Positions 46,924 through 58,529 of a DNA stretch of 64,000 bases are shown piece by piece. The notes beneath the pieces are model-generated. The model ran no database searches. It saw only the letters and a program-made list of their open reading frames with translations, and had not been told where the DNA came from. Numbering within the stretch: the first letter of the stretch is position 1; the number at the start of each line of letters is the position of its first letter. The translations under genes and the position numbers were made by a program. This stretch comes from Arcuatula senhousia (lineage: Eukaryota > Mollusca > Bivalvia > Mytilida > Mytilidae): positions 4,373,001-4,437,000 of the forward strand of contig OZ020305.1 of NCBI GenBank assembly GCA_963971305.1, written 5' to 3'.

Positions 46924-46949
46924 ATCATTATTTACTTCCGGTTGTGAAC

Positions 46950-47057
46950 ACAACTCTGGTACAAAGACGGTAAAAAAACTGTACAAAATTCCGGAAAATA
47001 AATCTCCATATGAAATTAATTTTGTAGTATTTTTACCGTCTTTGTACCAGAGTTATG
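46950..47057. mobile_element. 108-bp hairpin element next to the TM2D3 start
   Basis: AACTCTGGTACAAAGACGGT followed by AAAAA is a perfect inverted match of the right end ...TTTTTACCGTCTTTGTACCAGAGTT (47057). Such a tiny element with perfect 25-bp ends is MITE-like. It starts about 27 bases upstream of the TM2D3 ATG (gene sense), so it occupies the 5' untranslated or core-promoter region. Confidence 0.85.
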
Positions 47058-47162
47058 TTCCTCATAACATAACATAACATAACATAACATAACATAACAT
47101 AACATAACATAACATAACATAACATAACATAACATAACATAACATAACATAACATAACATAA
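47058..47162. repeat. (CATAA)n microsatellite, left block
   Basis: About twenty uninterrupted pentamers, directly between the 108-bp hairpin and the next inverted element. Confidence 0.95.
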
Positions 47163-47702
47163 CTTAAGGTTCATCTTTACACTTTGGAAAAAATGACTGA
47201 TATTTTACGTCTTTTTTCAGTCTATGTGGAGCCTAAACTACACATTCAATTGCTTAATAAGGCGTAGCAGCGTCTAGATAAATAATATTTGCATAAACTT
47301 TTACTACTTTGTACGTGCACACTTGATTCGTTTTACCGGGGCATTTTCTTTGCGTTTTTCAGTTCACCCAAATATAGCCAAATATCAACAATGCCCTGTC
47401 ATTTGGCCTCCACGTGCTAGGAAATTTCATTATTTGTGCTATTAAATCTACTCACAATCGGTTTTGTGGGAGGTTATTTAGGGGTAATTCATGCTTTATT
47501 TATGGTCTAATATGAACGGAAAGAAAATGAATAGAGAAAACAACAAAAGTAATCTAGTAAACTGGAAGGGAAAATGATCGGTGATTTTTATATCTAGACG
47601 CTGCTACGCTTTATTTCGTGTTTCTATGTGTCGTTTGAGCCGTACATAGACTAGAAAAATAGGTAAAATATCTACCATTTTATTCGAAGTGTAACCATGA
47701 AC
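47163..47702. mobile_element. 540-bp long-inverted-repeat element inserted in (CATAA)n
   Basis: Left and right arms are imperfect reverse complements over 100 bases or more. Examples are AAGGTTCATCTTTACACTT against AAGTGTAACCATGAACC, CAGTCTATGT against ACATAGACT, and GGCGTAGCAGCGTCTAGATA against TATCTAGACGCTGCTACGC. Both outer edges meet (CATAA)n. No coding frame. Confidence 0.8.
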
Positions 47703-47770
47703 CATAACATAACATAACATAACATAACATAACATAACATAACATAACATAACATAACATAACATAACAT
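47703..47770. repeat. (CATAA)n microsatellite, right block
   Basis: About thirteen pentamers in the same phase and orientation as the left block. Confidence 0.95.
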
Positions 47771-48035
47771 ATTTTCCAAATCAGGAGCCCACATGGAACC
47801 ACGGGAACATATGTGATCATATGTGTCCTCAAAGAAGTCCTGTAATTTCATACCACACAATTTTGTAACTGGTTACATGGTGGCTCCTCGCGACCCTAAT
47901 CGTACATGTTTTTAGTATATTTTACCATTTGACTTTCGATTTTTTAGGTAAAAAATTGTTTGGATGAAAAAAAGGTGGCAGGTAGAGAAAACTCGGATTT
48001 TGCTAGCTTGAATCAGGGACAGCATAGAATTATAT

Positions 48036-49255
48036 GAAATCCCTGCTTGAATATTCGATTTAAATTTATAAAAGGGTTATGCAATGGGAATTTAACCTCA
48101 AGTATATTAGATCTAACCAAGAAAGCCAAAAAAGTTCAGTTTACTTTATACTCTAAATTTACATCTATGGGTAATGTCCCCACTAATGTTGCATTAAATT
48201 TATTTGATGCACTTATTAAACCTATTTTAATGTATAATCTTGATATATGCATGATGGATCAGTATCTTCCATTTTATAGAGCAAAAATGAGAACAAAAAA
48301 TACAAATTATCCGGAAGTATTTTTGGATCCATTTACGTTTATAGAAAAAACTTCTTTTGAAAAGGTTCATTTGACATATTGTAAATATATCCTTGGTGTT
48401 AAACGAAGCTCTTCAAATCTGGCCTCACGATTAGAACTTGGCCGCTCCCCTATAGAAAAATTTATTAAAATTCAGTCACTTTTATATTATGCCAGATTAC
48501 ATACTACTAACATTAATCCTCTATTGAAAGAAAGTTTTGATCTGTGCAAGACATTAGATTCTGAGCATATCTACTCATGGGTTACTTATATAAAAGATAT
48601 CATCTCTGACACTGATATTGATGTAAATAAAATTAATTCATGTAAAACATCTAAAAATTTAAAATCAGTCAAAACATATGTAAAAAGTGAAATTTCTGAA
48701 TATTACGATAATATGGCCAACAATAAGATTAAAAACTTAAATGAACAAAATAAATTATTCCTATATAAATCTTTAAAAACAGATCTTGGAAAAGAACACT
48801 ATTTATCTCATTATGACTTTGAAACACGCAAAAATATAGCAAAATTTAGAATATCTGACCACTTTCTTGAAATTGAACAAGGACGATACAAAAAAATTCC
48901 TAGAGATCAACGTTTTTGTAATTATTGTAAAAATCAAAATAGTATTGATGATGAGCTCCACTTTTTTCTTCATTGTGACCATAACAAAATTTATAGAAAA
49001 ATTCTTTTTAAAGACTATGAAATAAACTTTGACCATTCTGAACAACATAATTTAACCAAAATATTATCCCCAACAAATTTTAGGCAAACTCAGAGTCTTG
49101 CCTCCTTTATTAAACAGTCATCAGAACTGAGGACAGGAGACTCAAAGACTTGATGTTGTCTTTTTTTGTTTATTGTCATATATGTATATAATTATGTCAC
49201 AAATCATTTAAATGTTGATTTCTTGACAAATAAAGATATAATTCCCTTTTCAATT
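48036..49255 (+). mobile_element. 5'-truncated LINE, reverse-transcriptase C-terminal half
   Basis: A 368-residue open frame (48047-49153) begins in the polymerase thumb (NGNLTSSILDLTKKAKKVQF, then LFDALIKPILMYN). It continues with LGVKRSSSNLASRLELGRSP and ends with the CNYCKNQNSIDDELHFFLHC zinc-knuckle. Palm motifs are absent, so truncation removed the catalytic part. The frame is uninterrupted, meaning a young insertion. A 3' stretch with AATAAAGATATAATT closes it near 49250. It is a different family from the 8.9 kb and 59.5 kb pieces. Confidence 0.85.
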
Positions 49256-50440
49256 TGACATATACAATCATGGTTTTCCCCTCTAAGAACAAAGACTGAT
49301 GCAATTGCAGAGGTCATGTGACAGTTGAAACAATGAAATTTAACCATTATCATTAATCTGAGGAATAACTATAGCTCACCGTATCATAGCTAGTGATTGA
49401 GAAACAGACTTAAAAAAACAACCAATACTTCAACCATTAAAGTGTAAAGTGTAAAAAATGAGGTCAAGGTAAGATCACACAGTGACAGATGCATAACCTG
49501 TTTGTTTTGATGCTTCAAAAAGTATACATTTTGCCAAAGATGGAAAAATAGAAAACATGTACAGCTTATATGTGTTTCATTTAAGTCTCAGTAAAATGCA
49601 TGCATAGCTTTACAGTTGACATTAAAAACTAAGATGGCGAGTTCAGGCTCCTCAGCTCCCGTGAGCCTATTGTTATTAATCAATCTGATAGATGTACATG
49701 TGATAAAAATAACTTTAGGCCTAGGCTCCATAATTGTATTTTTTCATGTTTGAATTTAATTCCTGTCCCTGTAAATTGACAGAAAACACTGGCTTTTTGA
49801 TTACGCTATCACACTGTCACGCTTTAAGTCGAGGAAAATGTATAGGGGTATATAGTTATATTGTTCAAAAGATTAATTGTATACATGTCAGTTCATTTCC
49901 TAGTTTTTTTTTCAAACCGTTTATCAACTTTTAATTGCATATTACTTTGAACAAAATTGGATTCAAACAAAACAATGCACATGAAACATGGTAATCTACC
50001 AATTATAAGCACACCTTGTTTTACAGCATTGTGTGCAAGCAGGAATGGACTTTTATCACATAACTTTTTATTCAATTGTAAAGATTATGATATTGTAAAA
50101 GTCATTGTAATAGGTGTTAATCAAATGTATAAAAGGAGATTTGAGTTACTTAATAACTGCAGTGCATAGTAGTAGTCCAACATATAATTGTATTTATTCA
50201 TTCATTTATTTTGCACCACCTCCTCCAATTATATATTAGATATATACGTTAAATATCAATACACAAACTTACTAATCAAACCTGGTAAATTATATATATA
50301 TATATCTTTTGTCATACAGATAATAATGAGGCATGTGTCTTAATCACTAGTTTGTATGTTTGTATGTGTATACAATTGTAATTGTATTGGTAACAGTCCT
50401 GTATTTGGATTTTAGACCAAATAAAAATTCTGTTCTGTTC
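49256..50440 (+). mobile_element. Probable LINE-derived DNA with (TTCTG)n tail
   Basis: The block ends AGACCAAATAAAAATTCTG followed by TTCTG copies at about 50420-50445, a simple-repeat tail after an AATAAA-like signal. A 70-residue frame (49957-50169, ASRNGLLSHNFLFNCKDYD...) may be an element remnant. The left border is unclear, and 49640-49680 holds a diverged AGGCTCC...GAGCCT head. Confidence 0.4.
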
Positions 50441-50935
50441 TGTTCATAGCTGTACGTGTTAAACCAGGCAGAAAATGCAAGTTACAGCCATCTTCATACT
50501 AAGAAACACTATGTACACCAACTGGACCACTTGTCATTTACTGGTAATCCATGATGATGATGCAGAAAAAGTAGGCCACACCACGAATCAGAAGCATGAA
50601 TTATTTTAGCATCCTTATGCATCCAAACCATCCTAAAATAGTTGACGTGACTTTTGTCAGTTTCTAAAAGGAATGCATGGGCTTCAACAATCCATGGGGG
50701 AAAAAAGGTCACGTACTCTGACAGGCTGAGCAGCTCTGAGCTGCTAACACCCGTAGTCTCGGTCACCCAGACGCTTATCAATAGATGATAAGAGTCTCAC
50801 TACCTTGGTAGTATGAGTTTGGGTTCGAGACTACTAACACCCGAAGCATCCCTTTTTACACCTGTCATACGAAAAAAGGATGTGGCACTTGTCATTAACA
50901 GGGAACGGACTTCAAACTTATTGCTTTTTGTAGGT
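50441..50935. other. No gene seen
   Basis: Mixed-composition DNA with short frames only. Around 50.75-50.88 kb it repeats the phrase ACTACTAACACCCG / CTAACACCCGTAGTCTCG but no larger structure was found. Confidence 0.4.
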
Positions 50936-51280
50936 GCTCAAGGAGCCTGAATTGCTCATAGTCTTACAAAGGGTCTCTTCTGTGGACCATAACACCCTAA
51001 AAGGTTAATTCATCTGACTACGTCGGTCATATTTGAGCTGAGCTATTTTAGCTGAACATTTAAGCATTTTAAGACTTATTTTTTTTATATTTTATTCTGA
51101 GCAAAACATTAGAAAGACCTTTAAAGGTCATTTAGCCCTATAAAGGGTCATCTGACAACTTCAACCGAGAGAAGCCTTTTGCAGAGCATGATATGCTTAT
51201 TCAAAGCAACAGCTTCGGCCTTTAAAGGGTTAATTTGACAGCTTCGAACCAATGGAGACATTAGCAGAGCTTATGACCCA
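50936..51280 (+). repeat. Pearl-like units interrupted by the 51.3-kb transposon
   Basis: A partial head (AGGAGCCTGAATTGCTCA) is followed by two diverged units with AAGGGTCATCTGACAACTTC and GCAGAGC. The array breaks at the inverted terminus CCCAGCAGGCAC and resumes at 53755 (GAGCTGAAGG), so the transposon entered an existing array. Confidence 0.6.
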
Positions 51281-53755
51281 GCAGGCACGCGACCTATATT
51301 CAATGTTGAATCAACGTTTTTACCTAATGTTGAATCAATGTAGATTTTATATTAGAATATGAAATATTGACTAAACGTAGATACTTAACGTTGATTCAAC
51401 ATGCGTTTTCAATGTATAATCAACATAGATTCAACGTAGTCAATATTGAATCAACATAATATCAATGTACATTCCTTGTTGATTTCAACCTGTTTTCTAC
51501 ATTAACCATTAGGAGTCGTTGTCTCAACATACACTAAAGGTTGATTCTACGTTGAAAATATGTTGAAAACATATTTGTGTAAATGTTGTATGCATAAAAA
51601 TGGAAAGCTTTCCAAAACCTTAACTCCAAAACCAAGGACCAGTACAAATGTATTTAAGCACGTAAGTAACATACTTTAAGATGTACAAATACTGATTCAA
51701 AGGTTTCAAAACAGAAATTGATATCCCAAACAGTATTAGATAACTAACAGCATAAGACACAAATAATAAAAGCGGTGTACCAACAATAACTCGTTTGATA
51801 ATATGAAACCCAAGCCAAAACCATTGACACCATGCTTGTACATTTACCATATTGATTGGTAAAAGTGGGCATATATCATGTATAATATATAAAACAAAAT
51901 AATTAGTACATTGCAAATTGAGTTTAATTGTCATTTAAAAGTACATAATAGTGTAATCAACAAATTACTTTACAATAAAATATTTCACTCTTGCTAGCTG
52001 GAAACAATGTGTATGCATATCATGCGTCTCCTTCAGGTCAAATACGATACAAAAAGCATTCAAAGTACTAAGTAAATGTTGAAAAGATTGAACAAGCAAG
52101 TCAAACATTTTTACTGATTATTCACTACAGTTATTGAAATTTCTTCATCCGTCAAACTTTCGGCACTTTCTGTTTGTTGTCAATTGTCAGATTTCGACTG
52201 TCTTCTGATGAACTTTTTGGTAACCTTCAGTTTTATGATTACATCTGGAAAATAAAAAGAATAATTCATATTTTGTAAAAGACATCTCCAATGTAATTTC
52301 AAGTTTTTAAATAGCTGTATATATACATGTATCCCTGGCAACTTAATTTTAAAAACACTACTTTGAAATTCTTAAATCAAGGGCTTTTGATTTATGAAAC
52401 AATCCATCTTAACAAGGTGTTACTGTTTCTAATCTTTTAATGTGTCTCGAAGGTTGTTAACTGATCATTAGCATCGTGTAGCACGGAATACTGATAATGA
52501 ATAAAATTGATAAACTAGCTGGACTTGGCAAATAGAAACTATATAAAACATAATATATGTTATCAAATTCATAGCATGATGATATTTTTTATTCAAAATA
52601 CTCTGAACCTATAATTGGGTAGCAGTGCAACATTTTTAACACAATACATAAAAGACATTATATACAATCGTGTATGGATTGAATCCATTAACTTCTTTCA
52701 TTTTCAATATGCATTTTTTTGTTACTTAAAAAATAATAATTAAATGCAACTTACCCTTTTAAACTTTTTTCTTTTGTTTTTCATTTCCAGTAATTGTTTT
52801 GTCTTATTCCACAGTGAAACAATTTCATCAACACATCTTGTTCAAAATCCAACAGCTGTAAATTATACACAAAGTCACATAACAGTATCAGATCTAAATT
52901 ACATTAAAGATAAGACTGCAATTGAATGGTTGTGTGTGTACACGTGTAGAATGATAAGATGATTAACGATTACAGCGGCCGTTCCTTTATTTCTTAATTA
53001 TCTCTTTGTATGTCTATTTATACAAGTGCATTATAAAATACCATCAGCAAAATAAAATAGCCAAACATGTATACATAACATATAATGTATCTTCGGATAA
53101 ATACCATTTGTTATTGTAACCATGTGTATGTTGACTTTATCTGATTACATAGTATATAAAAAAACCTTAATGCAATGAACAATAAGTTTTGAAAAAATTA
53201 AATGGACAACAAACTGAAACAACATGTTTAAAATAAATACTTTAAAAACACTTACCATTCATTTCCATTTCCTTGTTCATCAATTTGAAAGCTCATGTAA
53301 CTTTTAGGCATGCGCGCCGGTAGAGGTAATGATGGGGAAATATTTGGAAAAGAACATTCAAATTAAAAGTATATTAATTTCAAAATTAAAGGAAATTATC
53401 CATTAACTTTGTGTTATTATCTTAATTATATTATTTGATGAAACCAGCCTTAAACAAAGATATTTTTGTAGTTGCTATAATTATCAACGGGGATACTCCC
53501 TTTCTGTTCCTAATAACTATAAGTATATTTAAATATACGCATGAAAATATAATAACTGTTAATATATATTCAACGTTTAATCAAGGTTGTCAATTCAACG
53601 TTGTAAAACTAACGTAGAATAAATATTGATTCAATGTAGGCAGTTCAACGTTGACAAGCAAACGTTGAATAAACGTTGAAATTAGGTTGATCAACGTCTC
53701 AACCATATCTCAATGTTGAATCAACTTAGATTCAACATTCTGTGCCTGCTGGGGA
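51278..53755. mobile_element. 2.5-kb DNA transposon with CCCAGCAGGCAC ends
   Basis: CCCAGCAGGCAC at the left is mirrored by GTGCCTGCTGGG at the right. Both subterminal regions (51.32-51.56 and 53.57-53.74 kb) are packed with variants of the palindrome-like AACGTTGATTCAACATT. Such subterminal clusters are binding-site arrays for transposases in several DNA-transposon classes (inference). No transposase could be recognised; one 104-residue hydrophobic frame (51934-51620, -) is unexplained. The superfamily is left open because no clean target duplication could be read. Confidence 0.75.
53256..53311 (-). CDS. Candidate first exon inside the 2.5-kb transposon
   Basis: ATG at 53311 reads MPKSYMSFQIDEQGNGNE and runs into a good donor (GTAAGT). 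A possible terminal exon reads VIIKLKVTKKFIRRQSKSDN then stop, from the acceptor at 52246-52245. The two do not join directly in frame, so a further exon would be needed. No family recognised. Confidence 0.2.
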
Positions 53756-54650
53756 GCTGAAGGTTTATAAGCAAGAAACAGCTTTTCTCTATCAATAAAT
53801 CGTATACTATTTTTTTTTACACCATTAAAGTACATCTAAAAACGTTGACTCGAAATTTGAAGACTTTAAAAGAGCTTTTTTTCTGATTCTGAAGAGCAAT
53901 TTTCCCTCTGTCCCAGTTTCTGAATTTTAAGCCTTTCTAAGTGATTTCAGATTTACTATGTTCTTTTTTGGCATGTTCATATTGGATAATTCTAATTGTT
54001 TATATCCAGATAAATCAAATACTGGACAGGAACCGTAGCCAATACGTTATGTTTATGATTCAGGGGTAACAACTGCTATAAGAGATCATTTGAATCCTAA
54101 ATCGATGTTTTCATCTAGATTTTACCGTTTTCAATGTAACGAGGAAAGGCCATGAAAATGGCAAATTTTGACATTTTATGGAGAATCACTCCTAAATGAA
54201 TAATCCTACAACTTTCATGACTTTAAGCCTGTTACATATTTTGTATATCGTGATGTGGTTAACAATATGCAAATTACTGTAATTTTTCAAATATTTTACC
54301 GGTATATTGTTTTCAAGAAATTGAGCTTAATAAGTGCACATTTGGTGGGGGGATTCAAGAAAAAAGGTGATAGCTCCTACATGGGTTGTTGGATCTTCTT
54401 CAGAAATTTAGAACAGATAGATCTTAAGGTGCTGCTCACTTAAACCCCCAACAGAAATTTGATATCTGTAACGTATTTGAGTTATTTGCAAAAACTGCAA
54501 TTAAATATGTTTGTATTTCACAATCATGATGGTAGCCATGTTACCACCAATCCAAAATACCTATATCAATTTATGGAGGATACCCTGAGAAAAATTCATA
54601 CCAAATTTGGTTCTGATTGGTTTACTGTAGTCATTTAATAGAAGGTGTTT
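53756..54650 (+). repeat. Part of a larger dispersed repeat (TTATTTGCAAAAACTGCA family)
   Basis: Phrases such as AATCACTCCTAAATGAA, CATATTTTGTA, ATGGGTTGTTGGATCTTCTT and GAGTTATTTGCAAAAACTGC recur in the same order at 55.6-55.76 plus 56.46-56.66 kb and at 58.28-58.50 plus 59.28-59.49 kb. Three copies of one element lie in a row, each broken by other insertions. Confidence 0.6.
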
Positions 54651-54651
54651 G

Positions 54652-55450
54652 AAAACAAGAGGCTCCCATGAGCCTGAATCGCTCTCTCAGCTAGCGTGCA
54701 ACATGCCACTTGGTCTACATGTACTTGGTTAGTAGCTTTAAAGAAACTAGTTAGGATAGAAAACACTCTTAAGATCAAGAATACAGTTAAAATTGATTGA
54801 AAACAGTTAAAGGGGGATAACTCTTAAAAGGTCAAAAGATGGGGATGCAACTGTGCTAGGCCACTACTGGGGCTTATGCATACCAAGTTTCATCAACCTA
54901 AGATTTCTAGTTCTTGAGATATTGAGGTGCTCACAAAACCTTAACATTGCTATTATTTGTATTGAAAATTGTAAAAATCACTCAACCGGTAAAACAAAGT
55001 CAAGATCAAAAGATTTGAATGCAACTGTGCTAAGCTACTACTGGGACATATGCATACCAAGTTTCATTAACCTAAGACTGTTTCTTGAGAAATGGAGGTG
55101 CTCGCAAAACCTTACCCTTGCTATTATATGTATTGAAAATTGTCAAAGTCACTAAACCGGAAAATCAAGGTCACAGGATGGGAGGCAACTGTGCTAGGCT
55201 ACTGGGGCATATGCATACCAAGTTTCATCAATCTAGGACTTATATTTCTTGAGGTATGGAGGGGCTCGCAAAACCTTACCCTTACCCTTATGTATTGAAA
55301 ACTGTCAAAGTCACTCAACCGGAAAATCGAGGTAATGGTTAAAAGATTGGGATGCAACTGTGCTAAGCTACTACATGGGTATATGCATACCAAGTTTCAT
55401 CAACCTAGGAGCTATAATTCTTGAAATATAGAGGTGCTTATAAAACCTTA
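54652..55450 (+). mobile_element. Pearl-like element: head plus four units of the window-start family
   Basis: Head ACAAGAGGCTCCCATGAGCC at about 54655, then units with GCAACTGTGC at 54847, 55021, 55185 and 55354 (spacings 174, 164, 169). Read on the minus strand they are the same repeat as the array at 1-1015. It ends where another head begins. Confidence 0.8.
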
Positions 55451-55800
55451 TCCAACAAGAGGCTCTCAGGAGCCTGAATCGCTCACCTGACATATGTGAC
55501 TGAAGTATAGGTTATTAGGCAAAATTTACTTTACACTGAAAGGGTCATAAGTTTAATAAGTGGGTCATATGACAATATGGTTAAACTAAATGTAGTAATG
55601 ATTGTAAAGAGTAATATTTGAGCAACTGAAACCTTTAAAAATTAATTTTCTTTACTTCAACATTCCAAGAGAAATAACCCCTAAAATGAACAGTATTACA
55701 ATTTTGACCTTATTTCATATTTTGTAGATCACGATATGCTTAACAATATGCAATTTACATTTCTTAGATCTATATCTCATATAGATATTTTATGTTATGT
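55451..55800 (+). repeat. Second head (ACAAGAGGCTCTCAGGAGCC) and following repeat DNA
   Basis: The best-preserved head in the window: an arm-to-arm palindrome GAGGCTC/GAGCCT, then GAATCGCTCACCTG. It passes into the dispersed repeat family described at 53.76 kb. Confidence 0.6.
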
Positions 55801-55904
55801 TATGTTATAGATTTTAAGACCTTAAAACATTTTTGTAAGTGCAAAAATAATGAAAAATTAAAATTAAAGGGAATAAAGGTAATAACAAAACTACCGAACT
55901 TGAA

Positions 55905-56451
55905 TGATCAATCTCATAGTCCAGGGAAAATGACAAAAACGAATCAGTCATACCGGAGAACTGGTGGATCGCAATGGTCCTGACTTGGTACAGGCATTTC
56001 AAACGAAATGGTGGGTTGAACCAGGTTTTATGGCGCCAAACCTCCCTCTTCCATTGCGATCTTAGGATCCGGTAATGACCATAGAACACAACATAGTTGT
56101 GAGACACAATAGGGATATTGAGGTGATCATCTCAGTACAGCACACCAGTCAAACACTAATTAAAACAATTAACTATCATATCTTTTAACTCAATTTTGAA
56201 CTTTTCTACTAGTGGCTGATAACGAAGAAAGAATTTTTTTAGTGATCGTATGAGACGTATTTTCTTATAGCCCTGCTTCAAAAGTCGGTCACGAAGAAAC
56301 CGGTGTCTGATCAAAAAATCTGTGAAATGTGTGCAAGCTCTGGCATATCGAATAAGTTGAGAAATATAAACACCGTATGCAGGAGAAGTAGGTATATTGC
56401 TCTGTAGATTAGGAAAATTAATAATTTGAAAATTAAAATCGTCTCGAAATT
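55905..56451 (-). mobile_element. Second Penelope-like reverse-transcriptase fragment
   Basis: On the minus strand, 56451-56156 encodes the C-terminal part: DDFNFQIINFPNLQSNIP and SPAYGVYISQLIRYARAC, ending in a stop at 56156-56158. A 3' spacer follows, including CTTGGTACAGGCATTTC on the plus strand. It aligns with the end of the 57-58 kb reverse transcriptase but is clearly another subfamily. Confidence 0.75.
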
Positions 56452-56744
56452 ACACTTCCATGGGTTGTTGGATCTTCTTAAAAATTTCAGGGCTGGTTGA
56501 TCAAGAAGGTGTAGATCACTTTTGTTCTCAATCAGAATTTAAAAATCGGTCACAGTTTCTGAGTTATTTGCAAAAAACTGCAATTTTCCCTTATGTTCTA
56601 TTTTTAGTCACTACCGCCATGTTTTACAACCAATCAAAAATCCCCACATTAGTTCTATACACATAATGCCAATAAAAAAACCATAATAAGTTTGGTTTCA
56701 ATTGGACTTAGTGTCAGAGGAGTTAATGTTTTCAATGTAATGAG

Positions 56745-58245
56745 GAAATGAAAGAAGCAAAGGTGTACCAAAGGGGTAATCAGTATCATAAAACCGTAAA
56801 GACAAAGACAAAACCGGCAGACAAAAATCATCACAACAAAACAAACCACATAACAACATAAAACACAAACACATATAACAACAAAACCGCATTCAGCAAC
56901 GTGAACTCAAGTCGAAACGAGAGTGAACTCAGGTGCTCCGGAAGAGTAAGCAGTTCCTGCTTGCTATAGCACACCCGTCACGTTGCCAAAGATCGATTAA
57001 GTGTTGGTCATATCCGGAAAGGATGACATGACAAAACTCTATGTCAAACCAACATCTGTGCTCATCTGAGAGATAGAAATCCCGTATTTGTATACAAGCA
57101 CATGATGTCGTCCGTAAAATTTCTTGAGTGATCACAACAACCTGGGAGCAACGTACCCCTGTGTTAACAATTTGCTTGTCAGCCGTGTGGCTCTATCAAG
57201 GAAGTCGTTGTACTCCCCACATGCTCTGGAATAGCGAATCAATTGTGATACGTAAACTCCATATGCTGGAGCGGACGGAATGTTGCTACATAGAAAGGGA
57301 AAGTTAACTATTGGAAAGTTGAAGTCATCACGTTTGTCATAGAGCTTTGTACAAAGCCTTCCTTGTGTGTCAATTTCGAGAAATAGATCCAGATATGAAG
57401 CGGACCTCCTAGAATCTGTAGTGTCCTTTATCTCAAGTTCCTTCGGATATATGAGATGTAAATAGTCACCAAATCGAGGATTGTTTAGTGAAAGGACATC
57501 ATCAATATAACGAAATGTGAGATTGAAGGATAAAGCAAGTTTGCGGTCCTTTTTGTCTAGAAGTGATTGTAAGAAGTCCGCTTCATATGAATGAAGAAAC
57601 AAATCGGCAAGCAATGGTGCACAATTTGTGCCCATTGGGATACCTATTGTTTGCTGAAAAACACGTCCACCAAACTGTACAAATATGTTGTCGATTAGAA
57701 AGTTGAGCATTTCTATTATTTGATCTTCTGTAAATTTGTTTTTCTTGCTAGACTCTTGGATGACAAAGTAAGTCTTTTTATAACCGACTACCAAATACTT
57801 GTACCTGCGTTTTCCGTTCTTTTTGATAAAGCTACGTTTAATCAGTTGTGCCAAACGAGATTTTAGTTGTGAATGTGGAATTGAAGTATATAATGTAGAG
57901 AAATCAAACGTTTTAATGCTATTACATGATGAAAATGACTTAGAATGGAGATTTTCCATCAGTTCTTTAGAATTTTTGAGAATCCACATTTGATTGACGC
58001 CATTTCTAGAGTAACAACAATCGAAATACTTTTGAATGCTTGATTTTATTGCCGTCAATATTGATGTTAACAAAACTGAAAGAGGCTTAGTTGTACATTT
58101 GGATGACCCAGCAATAAATCGTTGCTTGTATGAGTTTTATGTAACTTTGGAATCCAATACAAGGATGGAACGTCATCGTTCTTTTTGTCAACAGAAATGC
58201 CAAAGGAAGAAATGACAGAATTATGATTGTTGATTATTTTTGATT
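56745..58245 (-). pseudogene. Penelope-like retroelement, damaged reverse transcriptase
   Basis: The main open frame (58073-57132, minus) has polymerase motif A FDFSTLYTSIPH, motif B GIPMGTNCAPLLADLFL and motif C FRYIDDVL with both aspartates, then AYGVYVSQLIRYSRAC. It is broken by a frameshift near 58135 (the upstream frame carries PSLYWIPKLHK) and by a TGA at about 57131-57129; the family's frame would run on to about 57035. No endonuclease domain is present, and the upstream end near 58245 is a truncation. The 3' part to 56745 matches the six tails elsewhere. Assignment to the Penelope-like class is from motif style and is not certain. Confidence 0.8.
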
Positions 58246-58529
58246 ATTTATGATTGAGAAATGCTGTGAAAATGCTTAATTTTGATGTTCTAAGGCCAAT
58301 AACTCCTAAAAGGAAAGGTCCTACAAAATTGATCCTATTACATATTTTGTAGATCTTGATGTGCTTACAATCTGCAATTTAAATTTCTCAAATATCTTGT
58401 ATAGTTTTCAAGATATTGAGCTAAACAGGTGCAAAATTTGCAAAAAATCCACACAAAGGGCAATAACTCTCACATGCGTTGTTGGATTTTCATAAAAACA
58501 AGGGGTTGCACTAAGTCGTGCTAAGCATA

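Noticed and set aside
49957..50169. 70-residue frame as a host gene
   Set aside because: No splice context or known domain, and it lies in DNA ending with a LINE-type simple tail.
50509..50781. 90-residue minus-strand frame (MISVWVTETTGVSSSELLSL...)
   Set aside because: No domain, no homologous feel, no splice or polyadenylation context; likely chance.
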